64,000 nt of DNA from Dickeya oryzae (GTDB lineage: Bacteria; Pseudomonadota; Gammaproteobacteria; Enterobacterales; Enterobacteriaceae): assembly GCF_009372235.1 (NCBI RefSeq), contig NZ_ML762920.1, positions 951,631-1,015,630 of the forward strand. Direction: 5' to 3'. Of the stretch, positions 9,620 through 18,941 are shown in pieces. Numbering within the stretch: position 1 is the first letter of the stretch; the number at the start of each line of letters is the position of its first letter. The notes beneath the pieces are model-generated. The model searched no databases. It was not told where the DNA came from and saw nothing but the letters and a program-made list of their open reading frames with translations. Both the position numbers and the translations under genes were made by a program.

Positions 9620-10741
9620 TCAGGATTTCGCCGGTAGCGTCACCCAATAACCAGGCTGATACGGCAGCGGCAGGAATTTCTCATGGAAGGTACGGAAGGT
9701 CGCATCGGGATCGATATCTTTAAATAAATCCGGATGCAGCCACTTCGCTATCACCTGAATTGCGACAAACTGATACGGGCTGTCATAAAACTGATGCCAG
9801 ATGGCATGCGCCTTACCGTTGGTGGCCACTGGCAAGGTTTTAAATGCAGGGCGTTCCATCAGTTTCTGCAAACGCTGCAACGCCTGTGACTTGTCAGCTC
9901 CGGGGCCAACACCGACCCAACCGTTGGCGGTATTGTAGTTTTTCCAGTTAGCGCCGGTGACGATCACCACATCCGGGCGCGCGCTGATGATCTGCTCCGG
10001 GTTTAGCGTACCGAATGTACCTGGAATAATACCTTTAGCGATATTCACGCCACCGGCGGCTTCCACCATTTTTCCGAAGTTCTCATTGCCGAATGACATG
10101 CAGCACTCTTCGTCATACCCACCTGCGCGATCGATCATAACTTTCGGGCGAGGCCCCTGATACTGTTTAAGGCGTTCGGTCACGACATCAATCTGCTGAC
10201 GACGGAATTGGATAATGGCCTCAGCACGCTCTGGTTTCCTCAGCAGTTGCCCCATGATGCGAATGCTTTTTTCTGCGTTTTCAAAAGGCTTTTCCCGAAA
10301 GTCGATGAAGACCACCGGGATGCCCAACCCGCCGAGCTTTTCAATCAGCTTAGCCTCATCGGTCGCCGCTTTCGCTTCCAGATTCATCAGCACCAAATCC
10401 GGCTTCAGATTCACGGCTTGTTCTACGTTGAACGTACCGTCTTTAGCTCCGCCGAAGGTTGGCAAGTGCTTAATCTGCGGATACTTCTTCTCATAAGCCA
10501 GATAGCCATCGTAGTCTGCTTTCGGCAAATCATCCCGCCAGCCGACCACGCGCTGGAATGGTGCATCGGTATCAAAAGCCGCCAGCAGATAAATCTGCCG
10601 CCCTTCCCCCAAAATCACCCGTTTGACTTCAGATTTGATCTCAACGGTTCTGCCGCTAACATCTTCAATCACTATCGGTGCCGCCCTGACGGCCGACGCC
10701 AACCCCAATACCATGCCAACAGCACACAACCACTTTTTCAT
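9620..10741 (-). CDS. Second iron-type periplasmic binding protein (373 aa)
   Basis: Signal peptide (about residues 1-20, ending SAVRAA) and the same class III binding-protein architecture as the product of 6503-7627: an early VKRVILGEGRQIYLLAAFDTDAPFQ segment (compare RDIMSMALLDRDNPFH in the other), LKPDLVLMNLEAK, and a Cys-Cys block EECCMSFGNENFGKMVEAAG. It is transcribed convergently towards the ABC operon from its own promoter, which overlaps a very good Fur box. It probably serves as an alternative receptor for the same permease, with different ligand range or affinity. That pairing is an inference from adjacency and similarity. Confidence 0.85.
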   Translation of the reverse strand: MKKWLCAVGMVLGLASAVRAAPIVIEDVSGRTVEIKSEVKRVILGEGRQIYLLAAFDTDAPFQRVVGWRDDLPKADYDGYLAYEKKYPQIKHLPTFGGAKDGTFNVEQAVNLKPDLVLMNLEAKAATDEAKLIEKLGGLGIPVVFIDFREKPFENAEKSIRIMGQLLRKPERAEAIIQFRRQQIDVVTERLKQYQGPRPKVMIDRAGGYDEECCMSFGNENFGKMVEAAGGVNIAKGIIPGTFGTLNPEQIISARPDVVIVTGANWKNYNTANGWVGVGPGADKSQALQRLQKLMERPAFKTLPVATNGKAHAIWHQFYDSPYQFVAIQVIAKWLHPDLFKDIDPDATFRTFHEKFLPLPYQPGYWVTLPAKS

Positions 10742-10766
10742 TCTGCTATTCCCTGATCACCCAATG

Positions 10767-10785
10767 GATAATGAGACTGATTATC
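10767..10785 (-). promoter_or_regulatory. Fur box upstream of the second binding protein
   Basis: GATAATGAGACTGATTATC matches the 19-bp Fur consensus at 16 positions and is followed by a further overlapping half-site. It lies 26 bp upstream of the ATG at 10741. It is the strongest evidence that this locus is iron regulated. Confidence 0.8.
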
Positions 10786-10789
10786 ATTC

Positions 10790-11037
10790 AATGAAATAAT
10801 AAAGTTGCCTCAGCTTGGGAGCAATATTTTTCACAGGAAAAGAACAGGATAAGTCGCTATATGGACAGGAAATGAACAGAAGATGCAGGCAGACAACATA
10901 GCGCGGTATCAACGCTCCTTCTGCTTTACAAAATAGCAGTGCTGCTTAACGCACAGAATGTTAGGAAACTGAGCGTTAGGGAACTGCTATTTGGAAAACT
11001 GTGGGCCAGATGACGATGCGAAGGGAGATAACGGTAC
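10790..11037. other. Non-coding stretch upstream of the second binding protein
   Basis: Between the Fur box and the end of the zevB-like gene I see no convincing gene, RNA or terminator. Confidence 0.5.
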
Positions 11038-12075
11038 TTACCCCATCAATGGCCGGATGCCGCCCATAACATCGGGTTGACTGGTGAGATAAAGCACAAT
11101 ACCGGCAAAGGTCAGCATCATGCCACCGGCTAGCGATAAGGCCGACCAGAGAAAGGGTTGCCAGCGGGAAGGTGTCCCATCACGGCTTAAACGCTCCAGT
11201 TGACGACGGCAGAACAATACCGCCACACCTAACAGCGAAACTGTCAGCGCCGTTCCTAGCGCCATGGTCAACGCAGAGATCACACCCCAGACAAACACAT
11301 CCAGCACTTTGGCGAATAACAACACCAGGATCGCACCAGAACACGGGCGCATTCCCATCGCCAATACGACCATCAGGCGGGTTCGCCAGCCATCACTGTG
11401 GTTTAACGTGTCTGCCGACGGCACATGCTGATGGCCGCACCCGCAATGCGCGTCATGCTGATGGCGTGTGACAGGCGGTGTCAGCCGACGCCCCGGCGCC
11501 GGTGCGTTCAGCGGCGTTAATGCGTGAATTCGCGGTTTAGACTGGGGGAACAACACCGTCAGCAGGCGTCGAAACGCACGCAGACACAGCCATCCCCCAA
11601 GCCCTGTCACTAACACAAAGCTGAGTTTTTCCATCCAGAAACTGCTGAGATGCAAAGTCCGGCTGGAAAGCTGCAACACCGCCAGCACGACGGTCACCAA
11701 AATAATCGCCACCAGCCCCTGTAACAACGCGGCTGCCAGAGTCAGTTGCAGGCTGCTTTTCAGTCGGGACGGGTGCGTCGCCAGATAAGTGGCGATCACC
11801 ACTTTGCCATGACCGGGACCAATAGCATGCAGCACACCATAGACCAGGCTAAACATCACCAGCGTCCAGCCAGCCTGTTGAGGTCTGGCATGCACCTGCT
11901 CCATCAAATCCGACATCTGTTGATGTAAAGATCGCTGCCATTCAACACTTTGCAACAAGAGCGATGGCCACCAGACCCACGCCAGCCATGCAGCAACCCC
12001 CAGTAGTAGCACAAACAACGCCAGCGGCCACCAGTGCAAATAATTAGGGGAAACTCGCGAGCGATTTACTGACAT
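11038..12075 (-). CDS. zevB: NicO-family metal transporter, ZevB-like (345 aa)
   Basis: Integral membrane protein of the nickel/cobalt (NicO/RcnA) superfamily. It has an N-terminal helix, the family motif YGVLHAIGPGHGKVVIATYL (about residues 79-98), further helices, a His/Cys-rich cytoplasmic loop (TRHQHDAHCGCGHQH, near residue 205) that could bind metal, and the second family motif MGMRPCSGAILVLLFA. It overlaps the preceding periplasmic-protein gene by 10 bp, the pairing known as zevAB in Haemophilus influenzae, where it contributes to zinc uptake. Substrate here is probably zinc because of the Zur-like site upstream; nickel or cobalt cannot be excluded. Confidence 0.8.
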   Translation of the reverse strand: MSVNRSRVSPNYLHWWPLALFVLLLGVAAWLAWVWWPSLLLQSVEWQRSLHQQMSDLMEQVHARPQQAGWTLVMFSLVYGVLHAIGPGHGKVVIATYLATHPSRLKSSLQLTLAAALLQGLVAIILVTVVLAVLQLSSRTLHLSSFWMEKLSFVLVTGLGGWLCLRAFRRLLTVLFPQSKPRIHALTPLNAPAPGRRLTPPVTRHQHDAHCGCGHQHVPSADTLNHSDGWRTRLMVVLAMGMRPCSGAILVLLFAKVLDVFVWGVISALTMALGTALTVSLLGVAVLFCRRQLERLSRDGTPSRWQPFLWSALSLAGGMMLTFAGIVLYLTSQPDVMGGIRPLMG

Positions 12076-12728
12076 TGCAATGTAACCTGTTGAGCAAACT
12101 GTTTTCCAAGGTCCATATCCTGAGAGGGTTGCGCATTTTTATCCAGCGACAACGCATAGGACTGAAGCGAGGCATCGGGTTTAGGTGTCATCAGCGTGGT
12201 TTTACAGCGTGCGGCCAGCGCCGCGCTAATCTGAATCGCTTTATCGTCTTTATACGACATATCCACGAAGTAGGAAGGATCATAGGTGGAAATCAGTAGC
12301 GGTGCGCCGGCCAGTGGCTGCGGGTGAGCAAGCGGCAATACGAACTCCAGTACCGCCTTATTACCCGCGCGGGAGAGATGATATTCTGTTGGCAGCGGCA
12401 GGTATTTCACGGGCTTTCCGTTGCGATAAACGTCGGTGAAGTAATGCTGCCCCAGCACATTCGCCATCACGCCTGCCGCCAGCTTTTTCCACACGTCGGA
12501 ATCTTTCGCCGCGTTACCGGCATCATAGAGCAAATCGGCGGAAGTAATAGGATCCATCGTCCAGTTCATACGCAATCCGGTTATCAGGTCGTCTTTCCCT
12601 TCCACCGTCGTTTTCATATCGATAAAACTGTGTGGATGGGCGAATGCCGGGCCGGATAACGCTAGCAGTGTCAATAACAGGCAGCTTACCCAACGGAATG
12701 AAAAGCCTAAATTGTTATAATGTAACAT
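12066..12728 (-). CDS. zevA: DUF1007 periplasmic protein, ZevA-like (220 aa)
   Basis: Secreted protein with a signal peptide (hydrophobic stretch VSCLLLTLLALSGPAFA) followed by mature HPHSFIDMKT, the family's conserved His-Pro-His start that probably coordinates metal. Family members are encoded next to NicO transporters and are thought to deliver or scavenge metal for them. The start codon at 12728 follows an AGGA ribosome site. It lies 42 bp after hcaT, but the overlapping Zur-like operator suggests independent control. Confidence 0.8.
   Translation of the reverse strand: MLHYNNLGFSFRWVSCLLLTLLALSGPAFAHPHSFIDMKTTVEGKDDLITGLRMNWTMDPITSADLLYDAGNAAKDSDVWKKLAAGVMANVLGQHYFTDVYRNGKPVKYLPLPTEYHLSRAGNKAVLEFVLPLAHPQPLAGAPLLISTYDPSYFVDMSYKDDKAIQISAALAARCKTTLMTPKPDASLQSYALSLDKNAQPSQDMDLGKQFAQQVTLQCQ
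12713..12727 (-). promoter_or_regulatory. Probable Zur operator overlapping the zevA start codon
   Basis: TGTTATA-A-TGTAACA is a near-perfect inverted repeat of the enterobacterial Zur half-site (one mismatch from TGTTATA-N-TATAACA). It covers the first codons of zevA, with the start codon at 12726-12728. Repression would be by blocking elongation, or the promoter lies immediately upstream. Site seen directly; regulator inferred. Confidence 0.6.
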
Positions 12729-12770
12729 TGTTTATCCTGACCGTTTCACCTGACACTGACGCCCATTCAC

Positions 12771-13919
12771 TTAGCGAGAGCGAGTACTCATCTGCGGACG
12801 GAACATGAACGCAGGTAACACCAGCACTGCCATTATCCAAAAGGTTCCACCTTGCAAATGCTCAAACAGGAACCCTGATACGACCGTCATCACCGCAACC
12901 GCGCCCCCTGTGCCCAGCGCGGAATACGCCGCCTGTAAGCGCAGTACGTCAGCATCGTGACGGGAAGAGATAAACCGCATCGCGGCCAGATGGCAAACCG
13001 TAAAGGTGCCGCAATGCAAAATCTGCATCACAATTAACCACGGCAGCAACACCGTCGCGCCCATCAGGCTCCAGCGTACCACGCTGCACAATGCAGACAA
13101 TATCAGCAGCCCAGATGCACTCCAATGCCCAAACAGGCGCTTACTCAATGCAAAAACCACGATTTCCGCGACCACACCCAGCGACCACAGATAGCCGATA
13201 ACCGCCGCCGAATATCCCGCCTGCTGCCAGTAAATCACACTAAAGCCGTAGTAAGCGGCATGCGCCCCCTGCAACAAAGACACACACAATAAGAAACGCC
13301 AGACCGCAGACTCACGCAGCAAAACACGCCATGGCGTAGCGGCAGTGTGTGTCTGGTGACGTTTTACCGAAGCGGGCATCACATGCGGTCGTAACATCAT
13401 CCCCAGCAGCATTGAGAGCAATCCCACCGCCAGGGTGACTAAAATCGCCTGATGCCCCCAGACGGCGACCAGTTGCCCGGTTACGGCAGAGCCTATCACA
13501 AACGCAATGGAGCCCCAGACGCGCACCCGGCCATAATCGAGCGGAATCTGTTTTTGCCAGGTCGCAGCCAGCGCATCCGTCAGTGGAATCAAGGGCGCAA
13601 AAAACAGGTTAAACCCTGCCATGACTATCAGGAGCCAGAGCCAGGCGCTGCCCAACCAGAACCCAATGAATGTCAGCACCGATAGCAGTGCCAACAATCT
13701 CAATACGCTAATCAACCGGGCAGGGTCTTTTACCAGCGGGGTAATGAACAGACTGCCAATAAATCGGGCCACCAGCCCGGCACCCAGCAGAATGCCGATC
13801 GCCTCAGCAGATAGCCCTTCGCCGTTGAGCCAGCCGCCCCAAAAAGGCAAAAAAATGCCATAGCTGAAGAAATAGGTGAAATAGCTGAGTGCCAGCCAAT
13901 ATGTGGATTGTAAAACCAT
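12771..13919 (-). CDS. hcaT: MFS transporter HcaT, putative 3-phenylpropionate permease (382 aa)
   Basis: Twelve-helix major facilitator of the phenylpropionate-permease family. It matches E. coli HcaT through most of its length: the start MVLQSTYWLALSYFTYFFSY, LDYGRVRVWGSIAFVIGSA, LQGAHAAYYGFSVIYWQ and LHCGTFTVCHLAAMRFISS. No hca catabolic genes are nearby, so the true substrate in this organism is open. It lies between glyA and zevA, all on the minus strand. Confidence 0.85.
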   Translation of the reverse strand: MVLQSTYWLALSYFTYFFSYGIFLPFWGGWLNGEGLSAEAIGILLGAGLVARFIGSLFITPLVKDPARLISVLRLLALLSVLTFIGFWLGSAWLWLLIVMAGFNLFFAPLIPLTDALAATWQKQIPLDYGRVRVWGSIAFVIGSAVTGQLVAVWGHQAILVTLAVGLLSMLLGMMLRPHVMPASVKRHQTHTAATPWRVLLRESAVWRFLLCVSLLQGAHAAYYGFSVIYWQQAGYSAAVIGYLWSLGVVAEIVVFALSKRLFGHWSASGLLILSALCSVVRWSLMGATVLLPWLIVMQILHCGTFTVCHLAAMRFISSRHDADVLRLQAAYSALGTGGAVAVMTVVSGFLFEHLQGGTFWIMAVLVLPAFMFRPQMSTRSR

Positions 13920-14000
13920 GTTGTCTCCCCTCTACGGTCGGTTACTCTGTCAGAGAGCCGGAACAGACGCAACGGGAAGCAAACGGGAAACAGAAAAACA

Positions 14001-14024
14001 AACGCCAGCCCTAAGGCTGGCGTT
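14001..14024 (-). terminator. Rho-independent terminator after glyA
   Basis: AACGCCAGCC-CTAA-GGCTGGCGTT, followed on the minus strand by TTGTTTTTC. Confidence 0.85.
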
Positions 14025-14065
14025 GGCAACCTACCCGACAAAGCCGGGCAGATCAGGCTGGATTA

Positions 14066-15319
14066 TCAGGCGTAAACAGGGAAACGGCCGCAGATGTCCA
14101 GCACTTTCTGTTTGACGCGCTCAATAACAGCTTCGTCATTGATATTGTCCAGCACATCGCAAATCCAGCCAGCCAGTTCACGGACTTCCGCTTCTTTGAA
14201 GCCACGACGGGTTGCCGCTGGTGTACCAATACGGATACCGGAAGTCACGAACGGGCTCTTCGGATCGTTCGGCACGCTGTTTTTGTTGACGGTGATATTG
14301 GCACGACCCAGTGCAGCATCCGCCTCTTTACCGGTCAGATTCTTGCTGACCAGATCCAGCAGGAACAGGTGGTTGTCGGTACCGCCAGACACCACGTTGA
14401 AGCCGCGAGACAGGAACACTTCCACCATCGCTTTGGCGTTTTTCGCGACCTGCTGCTGGTAGGTCTTGAACTCTGGCTCCATCGCTTCTTTCAGCGCAAC
14501 CGCTTTACCCGCGATAACATGCATCAGCGGGCCGCCCTGTCCGCCCGGGAACACGGCAGAGTTCAGTTTCTTGTACAGGTCTTCGTCGCCGCCTTTCGCC
14601 AGGATCAGGCCACCACGCGGGCCCGCCAGGGTTTTGTGCGTCGTGGTCGTCACGATGTGCGCATGCGGAACCGGGTTCGGGTAAACACCCGCCGCAACCA
14701 GACCCGCGACGTGCGCCATGTCGACGAACAGGTAAGCGCCGATGCTGTCAGCGATTTCACGCATTTTCGCCCAGTCCACAATACCGGAGTAAGCGGAGAA
14801 ACCACCCACGATCATCTTCGGCTTGTGCGTGCGTGCCAGCTCAGCCATTTCGTCATAGTTGATCTTGCCGCTGTCATCAATGCCGTAAGGCACGACGTTA
14901 TACAGCTTACCGGACAGGTTAACCGGGGAGCCGTGAGTCAGGTGTCCACCGTGCGCCAGGTTCATACCCAGAATGGTATCGCCCGGCTGCAGTAACGCGG
15001 TGTAGACAGCAAAGTTAGCCTGAGAACCTGAGTGCGGCTGAACGTTGGCATAATCAGCGCCGAACAGTTCTTTCGCGCGATCGATCGCCAGTTGTTCAAC
15101 CACGTCGACGTATTCGCAACCGCCGTAGTAGCGTTTGCCCGGATACCCTTCGGCGTATTTGTTAGTCAGCTGAGACCCCTGGGCCTGCATGACGCGTGGA
15201 CTGGTATAGTTTTCTGACGCAATCAGTTCAATGTGCTCTTCCTGACGCACCACTTCTTGCTGCATTGCTTGCCATAGCTCGGCATCATAATCGGCAATGT
15301 TCATTTCACGCTTTAACAT
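14066..15319 (-). CDS. glyA: Serine hydroxymethyltransferase (417 aa)
   Basis: PLP enzyme that interconverts serine and glycine while loading tetrahydrofolate with a one-carbon unit; main source of C1 units. The PLP lysine is in [15 protein letters not shown] (near residue 229). The start [10 protein letters not shown] at 15319 follows an AGGAG ribosome site and gives 417 residues, the E. coli length; an ATG two codons upstream sits too close to that site. It diverges from hmp, with a PurR-like site between. Confidence 0.98.
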   Translation of the reverse strand: MLKREMNIADYDAELWQAMQQEVVRQEEHIELIASENYTSPRVMQAQGSQLTNKYAEGYPGKRYYGGCEYVDVVEQLAIDRAKELFGADYANVQPHSGSQANFAVYTALLQPGDTILGMNLAHGGHLTHGSPVNLSGKLYNVVPYGIDDSGKINYDEMAELARTHKPKMIVGGFSAYSGIVDWAKMREIADSIGAYLFVDMAHVAGLVAAGVYPNPVPHAHIVTTTTHKTLAGPRGGLILAKGGDEDLYKKLNSAVFPGGQGGPLMHVIAGKAVALKEAMEPEFKTYQQQVAKNAKAMVEVFLSRGFNVVSGGTDNHLFLLDLVSKNLTGKEADAALGRANITVNKNSVPNDPKSPFVTSGIRIGTPAATRRGFKEAEVRELAGWICDVLDNINDEAVIERVKQKVLDICGRFPVYA

Positions 15320-15648
15320 CCGCATCTCCTGACTCAGCTAACGTGCTTCTTTATTAAAATCACCCCAGGGGGCCGTGGGTGCATAGTGTAAACCGTTTTG
15401 GACCGGGGATGATAGAGCTTGACAGAGGTTTTTACGCAAACGATTAGCTACAGGCTACACAAGGCTTCCCATCCTGCTGGGATTTATCGTTCTGGCTGAC
15501 TTTTTCTCATTCGTCACCTGCATTTTTTTCATGCACACCATCGTCGCCCTTCCCTTTGCCCCCTTGCACCGAGGTATTTACAGGCAGAGCCCTTTGCAAT
15601 AACATGCATTTTGAATGCAACTTAATAACAATAACGAAGGGGTTCACC
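15320..15648. promoter_or_regulatory. glyA-hmp divergent control region with PurR- and NsrR-like sites
   Basis: At 15434-15449, ACGCAAACGATTAGCT has a perfect left half of the PurR operator, and glyA is a PurR target in E. coli. At 15601-15623 the inverted repeat AACATGCATTTTGAATGC plus AACTT closely fits the NsrR operator (AAGATGCATTT/AAATGCATCTT type), which represses flavohaemoglobin genes until NO appears. No gene is present. Confidence 0.65.
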
Positions 15649-16836
15649 ATGCTGGATCAACAAACCATCGCCACCATTAAATCCACGATACCGTTACTGG
15701 TCGAAACTGGCCCGGCGTTAACCGCGCACTTTTACCAACGGATGTTTCAGCATAATCCGGAATTGAAAGATATCTTTAATATGAGCAATCAGCGTAATGG
15801 CGATCAGCGCGAAGCGTTATTCAATGCGATTTGTGCCTATGCGACACACATTGAAAACCTGCCTGCGCTGCTGCCTGCTGTCGAGCGAATCGCCCAGAAA
15901 CATGCCAGCTTTACCATCCGTCCGGAGCAATATCAGATAGTAGGTACTCACCTGCTAGCCACGCTTGAAGAAATGCTAAAGCCGGGTCAGGCGGTATTGG
16001 ATGCCTGGGGCAAAGCCTACAATGTACTGGCAGACGTCTTTATCCAGCGGGAAAGTGACATTTATCAGCACAGCGCCGAACAACACGGGGGATGGTATGG
16101 CACGCGACCGTTCCGTATCGTATCAAAACAGCCTCAGAGCAGCCTGATTACCAGCTTCACGCTGGAACCGGCGGATGGCGGCCCTATCGCTGCATACCGT
16201 CCGGGCCAGTATCTGGCGGTCTATATCCGTGATAAGCGCCTTGAACATCAGGAAATTCGTCAGTACTCACTAACGACTGAACCCAATGGACGCTACTACC
16301 GTATCGCGGTCAAACGTGAAGCCATGGGCAGTGTATCGGGTTACCTGCATGAGATAGCCCGTGAAGGTGACATCATTGAACTGGCTGCACCGCACGGCGA
16401 TTTCTTTCTGGATGTTGCGCCATCAACACCGGTGGCGCTGATTTCCGCGGGGGTCGGCCAGACGCCGATGCTCGGCATGTTGCATAGTCTGAAACAGCAA
16501 TACCATCAGGGTGACATCTTCTGGCTGCATGCGGCAGAAAACCCAGAAGTACACGCCTTCGCGGATGAAGTCGCCAACCTTGGTACGGCATTGCCGCAAC
16601 TGCAATCCTATATCTGGTATCGGGAAACGCCACCACAAGCGACACCACACCCTGTAATTTTCCACGGCTTAATGGCGTTGCAGGACCTTCCCACATCACT
16701 GCCGGTGGCAGACCTACAGTGCTATTTATGCGGTCCGGTTGCTTTTATGCAATTTGCCGCCCGGCAATTGCTGGAAGCGGGAGTTACCGAATCACACATT
16801 CATTATGAATGTTTTGGTCCACACAAAGTGATATAG
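15649..16836 (+). CDS. hmp: Flavohaemoglobin, NO dioxygenase HmpX (395 aa)
   Basis: Oxidises nitric oxide to nitrate using O2 and NAD(P)H. The N-terminal globin domain (about 1-140) begins [11 protein letters not shown] and has the proximal His in [17 protein letters not shown]-binding (RQYSLTT) and NAD-binding ([23 protein letters not shown]) domains follow. The frame is open upstream to 15556, but the ATG at 15649 gives 395 residues, the size of the Dickeya HmpX protein. The NsrR-like site 26 bp upstream predicts NO induction. In Dickeya this protein has been linked to survival of the plant NO burst. Confidence 0.96.
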   Translation: MLDQQTIATIKSTIPLLVETGPALTAHFYQRMFQHNPELKDIFNMSNQRNGDQREALFNAICAYATHIENLPALLPAVERIAQKHASFTIRPEQYQIVGTHLLATLEEMLKPGQAVLDAWGKAYNVLADVFIQRESDIYQHSAEQHGGWYGTRPFRIVSKQPQSSLITSFTLEPADGGPIAAYRPGQYLAVYIRDKRLEHQEIRQYSLTTEPNGRYYRIAVKREAMGSVSGYLHEIAREGDIIELAAPHGDFFLDVAPSTPVALISAGVGQTPMLGMLHSLKQQYHQGDIFWLHAAENPEVHAFADEVANLGTALPQLQSYIWYRETPPQATPHPVIFHGLMALQDLPTSLPVADLQCYLCGPVAFMQFAARQLLEAGVTESHIHYECFGPHKVI

Positions 16837-16884
16837 CTCACACCAACAATATTTTTACCTCTATTTTTACCTCTACAATGTCAG

Positions 16885-16915
16885 CAGGCCGATCATCCGG
16901 CCTGTTTTATTTTCT
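16885..16915 (+). terminator. Rho-independent terminator after hmp
   Basis: Stem CAGGCCG (16885-16891), loop ATCATC, CGGCCTG (16898-16904), then TTTTATTTTCT. Confidence 0.85.
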
Positions 16916-17321
16916 AAAAAAATACTGGAAGCGTGTTTCCAAATAAACTCATCACAGCTTTTTTGAGAACATTTTCAACTCCCTACTCGTCATACAAAAA
17001 AATAACGCGAGTTATCATTTTTTGCTTTATTCCCGAATAAAAAGAAAGCCATAGCAATCTATTCTAATCAGAGATAAAAAACACAATGTTACATTTAAAA
17101 CAGTGTTTCATTATTTGTTTCAATTGAAAAATAAATAAATAGATCGTATTCATTGGCAGCCCTTCAGCGACATCAGCAACACATATTCATTATTGTTAAT
17201 GCAGCAAAGTTAATAAATAGTGAAATTCATGACGTGATGTCCTTGCGGGCAATAAATAAAAAATGCCTTTCGATATATATGGAAAATTTTAATACTCAAA
17301 CAAGCGTCAACTAAGGAAAAT
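16916..17321 (+). promoter_or_regulatory. AT-rich regulatory region of pelA
   Basis: This long non-coding AT-rich stretch precedes pelA. At 17093-17113 is a candidate KdgR operator, ATTTAAA-ACAGTG-TTTCATTA, whose right half fits the consensus (GAAA-N6-TTTCAKK) well. It is about 210 bp before the ATG, which is rather far. AAGGAAAA serves as ribosome site (17313-17320). Multiple regulators (KdgR, CRP, PecS, Fis, H-NS) are known to act on Dickeya pel promoters; I cannot place the others with confidence. Confidence 0.5.
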
Positions 17322-18503
17322 ATGATGAACACATCATCAGGACGTTCTTTTACCCGCTCTTCAACCTATCTGCTGGCTACCCTGATAGCTGGCGTGATGA
17401 CCTCTGGCGTGTCCGCCGCTGAGCTGATTAACAATAAAGCGTTGGAATCGGCCCCTTCTGTCGGCTGGGCGTCGCAAAACGGCGCGACCACTGGCGGGGC
17501 GGCCGCAAGCAGCAACAATATCTACATCGTCACGAATATCAGCGAATTCACTAGTGCATTGAGCGCTGGTACCGTTGCGAAGATTATCCAGATAAAAGGG
17601 ACGATTGATATCAGCGGCGGTACACCTTACAAAGACTTTGCCGATCAAAAAGCCCGCAGCCAGATTATGATTCCCGCTAATACCACCGTTATCGGGATTG
17701 GTAGCGACGCAAAATTCCTCAACGGTTCGCTGATTATTGATGGCACCGACGGTACCAACAACGTCATCATTCGTAACGTCTATATTCAGACGCCGATTGA
17801 TGTCGAGCCGCACTACGAAGCGGGTGATGGCTGGAATGCCGAGTGGGATGGCATGAATATCACCAATGGTGCGCACCACGTGTGGATTGATCACGTCACC
17901 ATCACTGACGGCAGCTTCACTGATGACATGTACACCACCAAAGATGGCGAAACCTATGTGCAGCATGACGGCGCACTGGATATCAAACGTGGCTCCGACT
18001 ACGTGACCATCTCCAACAGCCTTATCGATCAGCACGACAAAACCATGCTGATCGGCCATAGCGACACTAACTCCGCTCAGGACAAAGGTAAGCTACACGT
18101 CACCCTGTTTAATAACGTGTTCAACCGCGTCACCGAACGCGCTCCTCGCGTACGTTACGGCAGCATCCACAGTTTCAATAACGTTTTCAAAGGTGACGTA
18201 AAAGATCCGGTTTACCGCTACTTATACAGCTTTGGTATCGGTACCAGCGGCAGCGTGTTATCGGAAGGCAACAGCTTCACTATTGCGAATCTGAGCACCA
18301 GCAAAGCCTGTAAGATTGTGAAGAAATTCAACGGCTCCATTTTTTCCGATAACGGTTCCACACTAAACGGCAGTGCGGTTGATCTATCCGGTTGTGGTTT
18401 CAGCGCTTATACCAGTGCAATTCCTTACGTTTATACCGTTCAGCCAATGACTGCCGCACTGGCACAATCCATTACGGATAAAGCCGGCTCAGGCAAACTG
18501 TAA
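17322..18503 (+). CDS. pelA: Secreted pectate lyase PelA (393 aa)
   Basis: Polysaccharide lyase family 1 endo-pectate lyase that cleaves de-esterified pectin by beta-elimination, exported through Sec and then the Out type II system. A signal peptide ends near VSA-AEL (about residue 32). The PL1 core shows [25 protein letters not shown] (calcium-binding region) and [10 protein letters not shown] with the catalytic Arg region. Two cysteines near the C terminus (KACKIV, SGCGF) can form a disulfide. Length equals the published 393-residue Dickeya PelA, and [18 protein letters not shown] distinguishes it from PelD and PelE. First gene of the pelA-pelE-pelD-paeY-pemA cluster. A second ATG is the next codon and could equally be used. 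Confidence 0.95.
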   Translation: MMNTSSGRSFTRSSTYLLATLIAGVMTSGVSAAELINNKALESAPSVGWASQNGATTGGAAASSNNIYIVTNISEFTSALSAGTVAKIIQIKGTIDISGGTPYKDFADQKARSQIMIPANTTVIGIGSDAKFLNGSLIIDGTDGTNNVIIRNVYIQTPIDVEPHYEAGDGWNAEWDGMNITNGAHHVWIDHVTITDGSFTDDMYTTKDGETYVQHDGALDIKRGSDYVTISNSLIDQHDKTMLIGHSDTNSAQDKGKLHVTLFNNVFNRVTERAPRVRYGSIHSFNNVFKGDVKDPVYRYLYSFGIGTSGSVLSEGNSFTIANLSTSKACKIVKKFNGSIFSDNGSTLNGSAVDLSGCGFSAYTSAIPYVYTVQPMTAALAQSITDKAGSGKL

Positions 18504-18540
18504 TTTCTCTTTTCGTGTTTTCAACGGACTCGCGTTTTCA

Positions 18541-18565
18541 ACGGCTGCATCAGCAGCCGTTTTTA
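18541..18565 (+). terminator. Rho-independent terminator after pelA
   Basis: ACGGCTGC-ATCA-GCAGCCGT followed by TTTT; pelA is thus a separate transcription unit. Confidence 0.85.
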
Positions 18566-18941
18566 CACCACTTTTGCTTTTCATCGCTTATCCTGTCCTT
18601 CCACGCCGGTTAGACCAGCGTTATATCCCCCACTCACCAATACGCAATTTATTTAATCATACCCACACTAAACAGCGACAATCACCTAACCAACACATTG
18701 ATATTATTTGAAATATAAAAATCGCGCACGTAACACAAGGTTACAAAGTCAGTCAATAGATTATTTTTTGTTAACAAAATCGATTGCCATCATCGTGAAA
18801 CAGTTCACAAAACAGGCACTAAAAACACACGAATAGTCGCCAAACCAAAAGATGAAATGCTATTCCGTTTTCTGAGACACCGTTAATCCATAGATACCCC
18901 TGGAACATTCACAGCGTGAACAAGGAATAAGGAAAATCGTG
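18566..18941 (+). promoter_or_regulatory. AT-rich regulatory region of pelE
   Basis: Non-coding. A candidate KdgR operator, GATGAAA-TGCTAT-TCCGTTT, lies around 18851-18870, about 90 bp before the start, the same relative place as the better box in front of pelD. AAGGAAAA (18929-18937) is the ribosome site. No gene seen. Confidence 0.45.

Noticed and set aside
17361..18059. Long antisense open frame inside pelA (232 residues)
   Set aside because: Shadow of the pelA codon pattern; the same kind of antisense frame appears in pelE and pelD and follows from conserved codons.
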